Source: Clostridium carboxidivorans P7 (GTDB lineage Bacteria > Bacillota > Clostridia > Clostridiales > Clostridiaceae). Taken from it: a stretch of DNA of 64,000 bases. Position 1 is the first letter of the stretch. Every line of letters begins with the position of its first letter. The notes under the pieces are model-generated. The model was not told the DNA's origin, made no database searches, and was given only the letters and a program-made list of their open reading frames with translations. A program made the position numbers and the translations under genes. The stretch covers positions 4,898,001-4,962,000 of the forward strand of contig NZ_CP011803.1 in the NCBI RefSeq assembly GCF_001038625.1, given 5' to 3'. Positions 34,966 through 43,768 of the stretch are shown piece by piece.

Positions 34966-36327
34966 CTATTCCTTATAACTAGGTATACATAACTTTATAC
35001 TGCTGCCTTGTTCCCAATTCTCAAAATAAAACTTTCCACCATGGGCTGTAATTATTTGTTTCACAATATAAAGGCCAAGACCATGCGATTTGTTAGTAGG
35101 AAACTCAGTTGAGAAATTTAAAGTTTGTAAAATATCATCTTTAAAGCCGCTTCCAGTATCTTTGATTTCAATTACACAATTGCCTTCCTTTTGATCTAGT
35201 TCAATATAAATATTACAACCATCTTTATTATGTTTCATACTATTTCCTATAATATTATTAAGAGCACGCTCAAATAATCTCATGTCACCATTTATCATAC
35301 AACTTTGGGCCTCAGAAGAAATGGAAAGCTCTAAGTTATATCTATTGTTAGATAAGTTGTTTAAATGATCTACAACTACTTTCCTTGCAAGTTCTGCAGC
35401 ATAAAAAGGTTTTATATTTAAAGGTTGCATTTCATATTCCAGTTTTATTGTTAAATTTAAATCGTTAACTAATTGTTTTATCTTTTCACTTTGTAATCTT
35501 ATGATGCTAAGTTTCTTTCTGTCATCTTCAGAAAAGTTTTCATTATCTTCTAAATCGCTGGAATAACCCATAATCATAGATAAAGGAGTCCTAATATCAT
35601 GAGACACTCCAGTAATCCAGTTGTTTCTAGCAGTATCTCTCTTTTCTATTAAGGCTTGCTGTCTTAAGAGTTCCTTAGAAGTAATATTTATATTGTGGGC
35701 CAATTCCTCAAAAGCCCCTTTAGTGCCAAGGAAAACTTGCTTTTTCTTAGCCATATCTTCAACGCCTTCTATAATTTTACGCAGAGATAGGAAGAAACGA
35801 ATTCCAAATAAAAAAGCTAAAAGCATAGCAACTATGAAATTCATAAGTAATCCAAGTGACAACCATTTTATACTATTACGTACAATGTTTTCTGGGATTT
35901 CAAGCTGGGATTTCCAAGTGCTATTTTTGATACCACCAACTACAAACAATCCATCTTTATGCTTCCAGGTATAAACTGGATACTCCTTTAAATACCACCT
36001 GGTAAAAGAAGCTATATCAGAAGAAGTATAACTTAATGGAATATCCTTTGGTAGATTCTTACTCCATACAACTTTTCCGGTATCATTTATGAGCATTGCC
36101 CATTGAAATTCCTTAGTAATTATAGAGGAAGCTTTGTTTGATAATACGAAGTTGTTATCTTCTTTTTTCAATCCTTTACTAATTTCAGATATTCTATGTG
36201 AAGTAGTAGGAGAATTGTTAGATGATAAGCATAAAGCAAATACAATAATATTAGTTATGAGTAATATTATTATAATTCCACCAGCTGAAAGGACATAACG
36301 CATAATTATTTTTGACATTCTTTTCAT
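34966..36327 (-). CDS. Sensor histidine kinase
   Basis: A 453-residue kinase. Two transmembrane segments (about residues 8-32 and 155-175) bracket an extracytoplasmic sensor of about 120 residues. The HAMP region is weak. The phospho-acceptor is in WITGVSHDIRTPLSMIMGYSSDLED, and the ATPase has the N box NNIIGNSMKHN, DTGSGF, and the G2 box SHGLGLYIVKQI. It is encoded 2 bp downstream of its response regulator. The pair is divergent from a three-gene ABC transporter of the lantibiotic-immunity type, the arrangement of the Cpr system that resists cationic peptides in C. difficile. The signal is probably a peptide at the membrane. Confidence 0.92.
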   Translation of the reverse strand: MKRMSKIIMRYVLSAGGIIIILLITNIIVFALCLSSNNSPTTSHRISEISKGLKKEDNNFVLSNKASSIITKEFQWAMLINDTGKVVWSKNLPKDIPLSYTSSDIASFTRWYLKEYPVYTWKHKDGLFVVGGIKNSTWKSQLEIPENIVRNSIKWLSLGLLMNFIVAMLLAFLFGIRFFLSLRKIIEGVEDMAKKKQVFLGTKGAFEELAHNINITSKELLRQQALIEKRDTARNNWITGVSHDIRTPLSMIMGYSSDLEDNENFSEDDRKKLSIIRLQSEKIKQLVNDLNLTIKLEYEMQPLNIKPFYAAELARKVVVDHLNNLSNNRYNLELSISSEAQSCMINGDMRLFERALNNIIGNSMKHNKDGCNIYIELDQKEGNCVIEIKDTGSGFKDDILQTLNFSTEFPTNKSHGLGLYIVKQIITAHGGKFYFENWEQGSSIKLCIPSYKE

Positions 36328-36329
36328 AG

Positions 36330-37043
36330 TTATGCCTCCAATACAAGCTTATATCCAAGCCCTCTTACTGTTAAGAGATATTTTGGATGGGAAGGATCTG
36401 GTTCTATCTTTGCTCTAAGTCGTCTAATATGAACCATTAGTGTATTTTCATATCGAAATAAGTCATCACCCCAGGCAGCTTTACATAAAGCATCAATAGT
36501 TACAATGTTTCCTTTATTGGTATATAGTTTATCTAGTAAGACGTATTCTTTAGCGGTTAAGGTTAATTCCTCACTTTGTGTTTTTACAGTGCCACTATTC
36601 ATGTCCACGATTGTATTTCCTAAAGAAAAAGTTGGCTTTTTATTAGCTTGCCCTACTAATGGAAAATAAGTTCTTTTAAGTATAATACTCAGTCTCAGAA
36701 TTAATTCTCTGGGTAGAAATGGTTTGGTAATATAGTCATCAGCACCAAGACCTAGTCCCAAAAGTCTGTCTTCATCTTGATCCTTAGCTGATAAGAAAAG
36801 TATAGGAACCATAGAGGTTTCACGAAATTTTTGCATAAGAGAAAACCCATCTCCATCAGGTAGCATTATGTCTAAAATTACTATATGAGGAGTTAGTTTT
36901 TTAAATTGAGTTATGGCTTCGTGACAGCTAGAAGCTGTAAAGATTTCATGAAATCCTTCTTTTAACATAATATCTTTAACCATTTCTGATAGAGAAAGTT
37001 CGTCATCTACAATTAATATTTTGCAATCTTTAATATCATTCAT
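36330..37043 (-). CDS. OmpR-family response regulator
   Basis: A 237-residue regulator. The receiver holds the acidic pair VDDE, phospho-acceptor in HIVILDIMLPDGDG, Thr/Ser in ILFLSAKD and Lys in DYITKPF. The C-terminal winged helix is complete (LTAKEYVLLDKLYTNKGNIVTIDALCKAAWGDD, MVHIRRLRAKIE, VRGLGYKL). It is the first gene of the minus-strand operon with the kinase. Direct repeats of TGTAAGGTA in the divergent spacer are probably its binding site, controlling the ABC genes. Confidence 0.94.
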   Translation of the reverse strand: MNDIKDCKILIVDDELSLSEMVKDIMLKEGFHEIFTASSCHEAITQFKKLTPHIVILDIMLPDGDGFSLMQKFRETSMVPILFLSAKDQDEDRLLGLGLGADDYITKPFLPRELILRLSIILKRTYFPLVGQANKKPTFSLGNTIVDMNSGTVKTQSEELTLTAKEYVLLDKLYTNKGNIVTIDALCKAAWGDDLFRYENTLMVHIRRLRAKIEPDPSHPKYLLTVRGLGYKLVLEA

Positions 37044-37104
37044 ACTAAATATCTTATTCCTCCAGTCTTATGTAATAACTAAAAATATTATACATTAAAT
37101 ATTT

Positions 37105-37147
37105 TGTAAGGTAAATGTAAGGTAGATTTCATGGATATGTAAGGTAA
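37105..37147 (+). promoter_or_regulatory. Helically phased direct repeats, probable response-regulator box
   Basis: TGTAAGG occurs at 37105, 37116 and 37138, spaced 11 and 22 bp; a degenerate unit fills the slot at 37127. Spacing of about one helical turn is typical of OmpR-type DNA binding. It lies between the divergent regulator and ABC genes. Confidence 0.7.
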
Positions 37148-37203
37148 ATATTTTATATTTAAATAGTCGAAAGCAGTTGATGAAAATTTGGAGGAAAGTA
37201 ACT

Positions 37204-38115
37204 ATGAATATAATAGAAACTAAAAATTTAACTAAAGAATATAATGGAACGCTGTCAGTTAATAACTTAAATATATCAATCGAAGAAGGTCAAATTTATG
37301 GATTCCTTGGACCAAATGGAGCAGGAAAAACTACTTCAATACGAATGATTTTAGGTTTAATAAAACCTACAAAAGGAAGTGTTAGTGTATTTGGATATGA
37401 TCAAAATAAGAAAAATAGAACTGACATATTGAAAAATGTTGGTGCACTTATTGAAAATGCAGCCAGTTATCCACATCTTACAGCATATGAAAATCTTAAG
37501 ATAATGAGTACTTTAACTAATTCATCTAAAAGTGATATTGACGAAGTATTAAAAATTGTTAGATTAAATGATGTTAAAAATAAGATGGTTAAAGAATTTT
37601 CACTTGGTATGAGACAAAGACTAGGAATTGCGATGGCTATTCTTAGAAAACCTAAGCTTCTTATTCTAGATGAGCCTACTAATGGATTAGATCCTTCTGG
37701 AATTCATGAAATAAGAGAATTGATAAAAGAGATTCCTAAGCTGTATGGCAGCACAGTTTTAATTTCAAGCCACCTTTTATCGGAAATTGATCAAATTGCA
37801 ACCCATGTAGGTATTATTACTAAAGGAAGTCTTGTATATCAAGGTACTATTGAAGAACTGAGAAGTAAAGGTCATGAAAAAATAAAAATACGCACAGATA
37901 ACATGAATGGCACTATAAACATATTAAATCAAAAGGAGATTTTTCATAATGTACAGGATGGATATATTGAGATAGGTGGACTAAATGATGGGAAAATGGG
38001 ACAAGTAATCGAGGATATAGTTTTTAAAGGTATAAAGGTATATAGAATAGAAGAAGAAAAAACTTCATTAGAAGATATTTTTCTTAACCTTACTGGAAAG
38101 GAGAATAGTTTATAA
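37204..38115 (+). CDS. ABC transporter ATP-binding protein, lantibiotic-protection type
   Basis: A 303-residue ATPase: Walker A GPNGAGKTTSIRMI (about residues 38-51), signature FSLGMRQRLGIAMAIL (about 133-148), Walker B LLILDEPTNGLDPSG (about 154-168), ISSHLL. The C-terminal extension of about 80 residues is typical of LanF/CprA proteins. I chose ATG 37204, after GGAGG at 37190-37194. The first permease begins directly at the stop codon. With the two permeases it likely forms a heteromeric exporter that clears antimicrobial peptides from the membrane. Confidence 0.92.
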   Translation: MNIIETKNLTKEYNGTLSVNNLNISIEEGQIYGFLGPNGAGKTTSIRMILGLIKPTKGSVSVFGYDQNKKNRTDILKNVGALIENAASYPHLTAYENLKIMSTLTNSSKSDIDEVLKIVRLNDVKNKMVKEFSLGMRQRLGIAMAILRKPKLLILDEPTNGLDPSGIHEIRELIKEIPKLYGSTVLISSHLLSEIDQIATHVGIITKGSLVYQGTIEELRSKGHEKIKIRTDNMNGTINILNQKEIFHNVQDGYIEIGGLNDGKMGQVIEDIVFKGIKVYRIEEEKTSLEDIFLNLTGKENSL

Positions 38116-38838
38116 ATGAAAGATATTGTTTGTGCAGAATTTATAAAAATGAAAAGAAAAAGGCTGTTTTTACTAGCTTTAATTGGTGAATTATTATCAT
38201 TTTTAGTTGCTTATGTTTTTGAAAGCAGACCTGGATCAAAAAGTTGGATGAATTTATTATATAATTTTAGCGGATTTAATTTTATGATTATGATAATAGT
38301 ATTTACAATTATTATTTCTAAAATAGTGGATATTGAACATAAATCGGATATGTGGAAAATTGAATTTATTTCTATAGAGGATAAGAAGTTGCTTTATATA
38401 GCCAAATTTATTTGCGTATTAATAATAATGTTTTTTTCTTCTTGTATAACCTTTAGTGGCTTAATCTTATTAGGAAATAGTATAGGAATAAAAGGTACTG
38501 CTTACGGTTTAATATTAAAGCAGAGTTTATGTCCTTTAATTGGCTACTTACCATTTATAGTTTTACAGCTTTCAATTTCTATAATGGTAAAGAATCAAGG
38601 TGTGTCAATAGCTTGTGGAGTAATAGGATGTTTTTTGGGAGTACTTGGTTTTGCACTTCCTTTTGGAAAGATTCTCATATGGATGTATCCATTTTTTACT
38701 GCACCTATGATTTCTGCGTCAAATATGAGCACAGTTATGAATGAAAGCAGTGTAATGTTTAGTTTTATAAGTATTATTGTAGCAGGGGGTATGGCTTTCA
38801 TATCACTACGTTTGTACGATAAAAAGGAAGATCTTTAA
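38116..38838 (+). CDS. ABC permease, lantibiotic-immunity type (first)
   Basis: A 240-residue membrane protein with about six transmembrane segments. It opens MKDIVCAEFIKMKRKRLFLLALIGELL, the usual N-terminus of LanE/CprB-like permeases. It follows the ATPase gene without any gap. The next permease (38855) starts 16 bp after its stop. Paired with its neighbour it should form the transmembrane part of the exporter. Confidence 0.88.
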   Translation: MKDIVCAEFIKMKRKRLFLLALIGELLSFLVAYVFESRPGSKSWMNLLYNFSGFNFMIMIIVFTIIISKIVDIEHKSDMWKIEFISIEDKKLLYIAKFICVLIIMFFSSCITFSGLILLGNSIGIKGTAYGLILKQSLCPLIGYLPFIVLQLSISIMVKNQGVSIACGVIGCFLGVLGFALPFGKILIWMYPFFTAPMISASNMSTVMNESSVMFSFISIIVAGGMAFISLRLYDKKEDL

Positions 38839-38854
38839 GAAGGAGTGAGATATT

Positions 38855-39601
38855 TTGTATAGATTAATTAAGTGTGAATTACTAAAATTAAAAAGACAAA
38901 GAGCGTTTATAATTTCAATAATAATTACATTTATACCAATTATATTAGGATTATTTACTTTTAAGGCTAATTATAGTGTATTTAAGGAGCAAAATGTAAA
39001 TGATTGGTTAAAAGGATGGGGACAGGTTGCGATGTTTTATTCACCTATTATATTTCCTATAATAGCAAGCATATATTGTGCAATGATCTTTAGAGTGGAA
39101 TACATGAATAAAAATATGAAAATCATACTATCAACTCCCGTTTCTAGGAAGTCATTATATATATCAAAATACATAACAGCAGTTTTAATGGTTTTACTTT
39201 TACAAGTTGTGTTTGGACTTGCATACTTCATTGTTGGAAAATTGTATGGAATTACAGATCCTTTTCCAATTGGCAGGATAATTAATATTTTATTCTTTGG
39301 ATGGATGGGGGCTTTACCACTAATTTCTGTACAGATGTATTTATCTTTAAAGTATGAGGAATTTACAAAATCGATTATGATAGCATCATGTTGTTCACTG
39401 CTTGGATTTTTTATATCAGCTGTAAAAGGTCTAAAATACATATGGCCCTGGGCAATTCAAAAAGTATCTATGGATATTTCGGCAGCTGCAGGTATACATG
39501 GAATAATGCCGCAATTATCATTTGTAATATATTGTTTAGTATTTATGGTAATAGTCAATGTAATAGGTATTAAAAAATTTGACGATGGAGAGTTTGTTTG
39601 A
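38855..39601 (+). CDS. ABC permease, lantibiotic-immunity type (second)
   Basis: A 248-residue membrane protein, about six transmembrane segments, N-terminus MYRLIKCELLKLKRQRAFIISII, resembling LanG/CprC. The start is TTG 38855 with AAGGAGTGAG at 38840-38849. Segments RVEYMNKNMKIILSTPVSRKSLYISKYI and the C-terminal CLVFMVIVNVIGIKKFDDGEFV close it. A decayed copy of its last 120 bp is found at 40.9 kb, so a second such transporter was once present nearby. Confidence 0.88.
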   Translation: MYRLIKCELLKLKRQRAFIISIIITFIPIILGLFTFKANYSVFKEQNVNDWLKGWGQVAMFYSPIIFPIIASIYCAMIFRVEYMNKNMKIILSTPVSRKSLYISKYITAVLMVLLLQVVFGLAYFIVGKLYGITDPFPIGRIINILFFGWMGALPLISVQMYLSLKYEEFTKSIMIASCCSLLGFFISAVKGLKYIWPWAIQKVSMDISAAAGIHGIMPQLSFVIYCLVFMVIVNVIGIKKFDDGEFV

Positions 39602-39661
39602 TAAATGTTTTAAATAGTTTATAATCAAGGTAGAAAATTAAATAACTAAAGGAATGATAAT

Positions 39662-40501
39662 ATGAATTATATATTAAGTACTAGCTTAATAACCTTGATA
39701 AATACTGCATGGCTTTTTTCAATTATTATATTACTTATAAGTAGTTATATAATAGTGTTATTTCCTATTAAAGACTTTAGTATGTATAAATATTTATCAA
39801 CCTTATTAAGAACTTTTATTGAATCTTTAATGATTCCTATAGTATATTTAAAATTTAGAAGTAACTATAAAGAATTACTAAGATGTATAACTAATAGAGT
39901 GATTAATATAATATCCTTTTACAGTATTATAATATTTATATTTTTAGCTAATTACTATGAATTCAATGCTAATAAGCTTATTAAATTTTATGGTATTTTT
40001 AATAGTTTGATGTTTGTAATTATAATTACTTTATCATATGCAATAATTTTTATTGCTATTTGGTCTGTAAATAAAAATGTAGAATTGGAATATAAATTAA
40101 AAAATATAGATACTCAAATAGAATTACAGAAACAAAATTATAAAACCTTAAATAAATCTATTGAAAATTATTATGCCTTTAAACATGACATACGACATCA
40201 TCTTTTGGCTATGAAGTCAATGATAGACACTAAAAAGTACATAGCAGCATCAGAATATTTTACTAAGTTTAGTGAAACAGAAATATGTGAAAATATAGAT
40301 ATGTTGTGTAAAAATTTCACTGTAGATTTAATATTAAAACATTATATTAATATTGCTAAGGATAGTAATATTGAATTTAAGACGAAGCTGAATATACCAG
40401 AAGATATTAATATAGATGTCCTTGATTTATCAATTGTTATAGGTAATTGTGTTGAAAATGCTATTGAAGCATGCAATAAAGAAATTTTAACTACTTATTA
40501 A
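39662..40501 (+). pseudogene. Truncated GHKL-type sensor kinase (AgrC/CitA-like)
   Basis: The 279-residue reading has about four to five N-terminal membrane segments, then a GHKL-type dimerisation region with the phospho-acceptor YAFKHDIRHHLLAMKSM and an N box IGNCVENAIEAC. It stops eight codons later at NKEILTTY. The G boxes of the ATPase domain, usually another 70-80 residues, are missing, and a terminator begins 20 bp after the stop. So the 3' part of the kinase domain seems to be deleted and the protein cannot bind ATP normally. It may persist as a membrane sensor fragment. No partner LytTR regulator is adjacent. Confidence 0.8.
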
Positions 40502-40521
40502 AATATACATAAAAATACAAA

Positions 40522-40557
40522 ACATGCATGATAAAAGTATCATGTATGTTTTTTTTA
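40522..40557 (+). terminator. Terminator after the truncated kinase
   Basis: ACATGCATGATA (40522-40533) pairs with TATCATGTATGT (40538-40549, one G-U), AAAG loop, followed by a run of eight T. Confidence 0.85.
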
Positions 40558-40702
40558 GGAATTTTTACATTTTAAGCTTTGTTTTTTACATCAGCAGCAT
40601 ATATGTTGTAACTTATGATATATTATAGAAACAACAAAGAGATGATAGATATATGGACAACTTTGTAAGACTAACTTATCATGAGAAAAGGGGTGAAGTT
40701 TT

Positions 40703-40819
40703 ATGATTAACAAAATTATTAGTGGTTTATCTGTGGAAAAAGTGGTTTCCATTTACAAATTTTTAAAAGTAGGTTTCAAATTTCATAATGGACAAGGAAC
40801 TCCATTTATAGAAATTTAA
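40703..40819 (+). CDS. Candidate 38-residue peptide
   Basis: A short reading frame with a good ribosome binding site (AAAAGGGGTGAAG, 40687-40699) and ATG 40703. The peptide begins MINKIISGLSVEKVVSIYKF and continues LKVGFKFHNGQGTPFIEI: a cationic amphipathic helix without cysteine. It could be a leaderless bacteriocin-like or signalling peptide, or the residue of a decayed gene. It sits between a truncated peptide-sensing kinase and a decayed peptide-exporter permease. No family recognised. Confidence 0.45.
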   Translation: MINKIISGLSVEKVVSIYKFLKVGFKFHNGQGTPFIEI

Positions 40820-40895
40820 TATAATGTTATTCTTGCTTTTTGAATAAATAGATTCCTACAAAATTCATAGTTTCAAAATCAAAAATAAAGAGATA

Positions 40896-41018
40896 TAGCA
40901 GGTATACATGGAATAATTTTCTCATTATTAGTTACATCATATTGTTTGGCATTTATGGTAATAGTTATTGTATGGGTATTAGAAAATTTTATAATAAAAA
41001 TTTAAGTTGATAAATGCT
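40896..41018 (+). pseudogene. Decayed 3' fragment of a second ABC permease gene
   Basis: This segment aligns without gaps to 39487-39605, the end of the intact permease: both have GCAGGTATACATGGAATAAT, ATTGTTT, ATTTATGGTAATAGT and end GTTTGATAAATG or GTTGATAAATG. The copy no longer encodes a protein. A terminator follows at 41047-41083. Between there and 41450 I see only AT-rich sequence. Confidence 0.8.
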
Positions 41019-41046
41019 ATAAAAATTTGCATTTAACTTGAATTGA

Positions 41047-41083
41047 GCAAGTAGTTTAAAAATTAAAAAACTACTTGCTTTTT
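41047..41083 (+). terminator. Terminator after the permease remnant
   Basis: GCAAGTAGTTT (41047-41057) pairs with AAACTACTTGC (41068-41078), followed by TTTTTATG. It is probably the original terminator of the lost operon. The following 370 bp up to the next gene contain no gene that I can support. Confidence 0.8.
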
Positions 41084-41468
41084 ATGTTTAATAGAAACAA
41101 TTTATTAAAAATAATATTACTTATTTTGCCCTTAGAAAAAGTCTTTTAAATAGATGCTATAAGCGGTTGTATTTTTCGCAAAAAGGTGGTATCTTTTTTA
41201 TTGTATACTGTAAATAATATTTATAAATATACTTTTTATTTAAGATAAGTAGTTAGAATATAAAGTGCTAAATTAACTATATGAGTAATTTAATATCCGT
41301 TCTTTTAGTTCCTTTATTCTATTATTTTTGTAAAATAATAATTGTTTTAAGTATGAGTTTTATTACATAAAATACAATGTAGGTTTTATGTACATAAAAT
41401 TGATTAATATTAAAATCATAAAGCATTAATTTTAAATTTTTATTGTAATCAAAAAGGGGATGGGTATT

Positions 41469-42923
41469 TTGGAAAAGGAAACAGAAAAGGATGCAGAAAA
41501 GGATGTAGAAAAGAGTAAAGAAAGTAGGAGACGCAGCAGTAAAAAAAATAATAAAAAATATAATAAAGTTATCATAAGCACTGCAAGTTCTTTTTGTGTT
41601 TTGCTTGCTGTATATTTAGGTGCATCAGCATATTTTAACAATCATTTTTATTTCGGATCTGAAATTAACTGCATCAATGTTTCTGGAAAAACTGTTGAAG
41701 AAGTGGACAAACAAATGGCATCTGAAATAAAATCGTATAAATTGAATTTAAAAGAACGTGAGGGTAAAAGTGAACAAATTAAAGCGGAGGATATTAAATT
41801 AAAATATAATTCAGATGATGAATTTAAAAAGCTTAAGAATAAGCAGGGTAGTTATAAATGGGCTTTAGCGTTTTTAAATACAAGTGATTCTAAAATGAAG
41901 GCTCAAGTTTCCTATGATAAAGATTTATTAGAACAGAAGATGAACAACCTTTCTTGCCTTGATAGTAAAAAGGTAGTTGAACCTAAAAATCCTAGTTTTA
42001 AATATACAGATAAGGGTTATGAAGTTGTAAGTGAGGTAAATGGAAATAAGATTAATAAAAATTCTTTAAAGGACAATGTGGTAAAGGCAATAGCTAATGG
42101 TGAAACTACCATAGATTTAGAAGCGCTTAATTGTTATGTAAAACCAAAGTACACTGTAAAATCTAAAGAAACTACTGAAAATAAAAATACGCTTAATAAA
42201 TATGTATCTTCTAAAATTACTTATACTTTTGGTGACAAACAGGAAACTATAGATGGTTCTAAAATAAATAATTGGCTTACAGTTAATGATGACTTTAAAG
42301 CTGAAGTTGATGAAAAAAAAGTAAAAGAATATATGAATGAACTTGCTGGTACTTATGACACAATTGGCAAAACAAGAAGCTTTACTGCATCCTCAGGATC
42401 AACAATAAAAGTTGGTGGCGGTGATTATGGATGGTATACTGATGCTTCAAAAGAAACACAAAACTTAATTGCTGCAATTAAAGAAGGAAAGTCTATAAAA
42501 AAGGAACCAACATACACCCAAACTGCAGCATCTCACAGCAGTAATGATATTGGCAATACCTATGTAGAAGTAGATATGGGAAGACAACACTTATGGTATT
42601 ATAAAAATGGTTCTTTAGTAGTGCAAGGTGACGTTGTTACAGGTAATGTAAGTCAGGGACATGCAACACCAGAAGGTATTTATAGTTTAAAATACAAAGA
42701 AAGACATGCTACTTTGAAAGGACAGGGATATGCTTCTCCTGTTGATTATTGGATGCCGTTTAATGGTGGTATTGGAATTCATGATGCACCATGGAGACCA
42801 GCATTTGGAGGTAGTATATATATGGGAGACGGTTCGCATGGTTGTGTAAACTCACCACATTATCTAGCACAGACAATATATGAAAATATTGAAGCAGGAA
42901 CTCCAATTGTTTGTTATTATTAA
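41469..42923 (+). CDS. L,D-transpeptidase with peptidoglycan-binding domain
   Basis: A 484-residue type II membrane protein. A Lys/Glu-rich cytoplasmic tail (residues 1-33) is followed by one membrane segment (about 36-56). Next come a peptidoglycan-binding domain of the PG_binding_4 type (about 75-330) and a C-terminal YkuD domain with YVEVDMGRQHLWYYKNG, then GGIGIHDAPWR and the catalytic Cys459 in GSHGCVNSPHYL. Such enzymes make 3-3 crosslinks or attach proteins in the cell wall. I chose TTG 41469, because ATG 41460 overlaps the Shine-Dalgarno AAGGGGA. Monocistronic. Confidence 0.9.
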   Translation: MEKETEKDAEKDVEKSKESRRRSSKKNNKKYNKVIISTASSFCVLLAVYLGASAYFNNHFYFGSEINCINVSGKTVEEVDKQMASEIKSYKLNLKEREGKSEQIKAEDIKLKYNSDDEFKKLKNKQGSYKWALAFLNTSDSKMKAQVSYDKDLLEQKMNNLSCLDSKKVVEPKNPSFKYTDKGYEVVSEVNGNKINKNSLKDNVVKAIANGETTIDLEALNCYVKPKYTVKSKETTENKNTLNKYVSSKITYTFGDKQETIDGSKINNWLTVNDDFKAEVDEKKVKEYMNELAGTYDTIGKTRSFTASSGSTIKVGGGDYGWYTDASKETQNLIAAIKEGKSIKKEPTYTQTAASHSSNDIGNTYVEVDMGRQHLWYYKNGSLVVQGDVVTGNVSQGHATPEGIYSLKYKERHATLKGQGYASPVDYWMPFNGGIGIHDAPWRPAFGGSIYMGDGSHGCVNSPHYLAQTIYENIEAGTPIVCYY

Positions 42924-43005
42924 TAATTTTAGTAAGTGAAAAGTCTATAAAATAAATTATAAAAATATATGTTTATTTTTATATGAATTTTGATATAATA
43001 TAATT

Positions 43006-43140
43006 AAGAAAAGCTTAGTGCGTTAACACTAAGCAATCCTTAGAACATTTATTTTGTTTTAGGGCTATTGGATTAGATTTATGTTATAAAATATGAATCT
43101 TAGAAAAAGTGCTAATCTTGTGAGGATGGGGCACTTTTTT
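43006..43140 (+). ncRNA. Candidate small RNA convergent to the small membrane protein
   Basis: An extended -10 (TGATATAAT, 42991-42999) is followed by a hairpin GCTTAGTG-N6-CACTAAGC (43013-43034), the block GAACATTT (43043) with GGGCTATTGG (43062-43071), and the terminator at 43105-43139. The RNA would be about 135 nt and overlap the 3' end of the minus-strand gene. No good reading frame is inside. The existence of the transcript is inferred. Confidence 0.45.
43105..43139. terminator. Bidirectional terminator
   Basis: AAAAAGTGC (43105-43113) pairs with GCACTTTTT (43131-43139); T runs follow on both strands. The stop codon of the minus-strand gene falls in the stem/loop. Confidence 0.75.
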
Positions 43141-43273
43141 CTTTGCTTTTAACTTCTATATCAAGACCAAGAAATTTAATCTTAATTTTTAAGTGATATA
43201 TAAAAAGATTATGTTTTAAAACTAAGTTAACTACATAAACAATTGATACACACTTTATAAAAGTATCTAACAT
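43112..43273 (-). CDS. Small membrane protein, possible type I toxin
   Basis: A 53-residue protein starting at ATG 43273 with AGGAGGTGGT on the minus strand. It has one hydrophobic helix (about residues 4-25, FIKCVSIVYVVNLVL), a basic stretch KIKIKF, and a polar tail KEKSAPSSQD. A long structured leader (43274-43372) precedes it and a bidirectional terminator overlaps its end. Small size, single membrane helix, long leader and a convergent RNA recall type I toxin-antitoxin loci, but the family is unknown to me. A longer reading through the leader was rejected. Confidence 0.6.
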   Translation of the reverse strand: MLDTFIKCVSIVYVVNLVLKHNLFIYHLKIKIKFLGLDIEVKSKEKSAPSSQD

Positions 43274-43305
43274 ATCCAATACCACCTCCTTAGCTACAGC
43301 GAAAT

Positions 43306-43372
43306 AATTCACCAATAGCCCAAAGGAGGATAAAATGTTCAAAACCTCCACAGCCATCCTTCTGTGGTTAAC
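43306..43372 (-). promoter_or_regulatory. Structured leader of the small membrane protein gene
   Basis: Read on the minus strand it has GTTAAC, a stem CCACAG/CTGTGG, GAACATTTTATCC and GGGCTATTGG. The same blocks in the same order occur on the plus strand at 43022-43071, so the locus is flanked by an inverted, diverged duplication. Confidence 0.6.
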
Positions 43373-43596
43373 ATGTTTTACTTGGATATTGTACCATAAT
43401 TATGAATAGGTATATAGGGGTATTTATTGGAAGATAACATAGTAGAAAGGCATAGATATTATGAAAAAATAGAGTTAATATCACAAGGTATGGGTAATTA
43501 TGTATGAGAAACGAGAAGATATGTGATAAAATTGTTTTATAAGTTAATAAGACTTGGTTTATTAATTATGGACTAAAATAGATTGGGGGATTATGT

Positions 43597-43689
43597 ATGG
43601 CATATACAGTAAAAAATGCCAGTGTTCAAGGCTCCGTGCAAAGACTACATGAAAATATAGGACAATGTCTTGTTCGGAGCCGAATTTAA
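43597..43689 (+). CDS. Very short reading frame in a strong hairpin
   Basis: ATG 43597 lies 6 nt after GGGGGA and gives a 30-residue peptide (MAYTVKNASVQGSVQRLHEN, then IGQCLVRSRI). Its last half is inside a hairpin formed by GGCTCCG (43630-43636) and CGGAGCC (43675-43681). It may be a leader peptide for the downstream regulator gene or the start of a gene broken by frameshift. Weak case. Confidence 0.3.
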   Translation: MAYTVKNASVQGSVQRLHENIGQCLVRSRI

Positions 43690-43768
43690 GTTAATTTTGG
43701 CTAAAATATTTTTGTGTGGACTTTGCTTCGTTATTTGCAAATTTAAAGCAGATAGGAGCGTAAGTATT

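Noticed and set aside
39662..40501. An intact AgrC-like quorum sensor
   Set aside because: The kinase domain stops after the N box, and no AgrB, AgrD or AgrA is nearby.
40703..40819. Lantibiotic or AgrD precursor
   Set aside because: There is no cysteine for a lanthionine or thiolactone and no modification enzyme in the neighbourhood.
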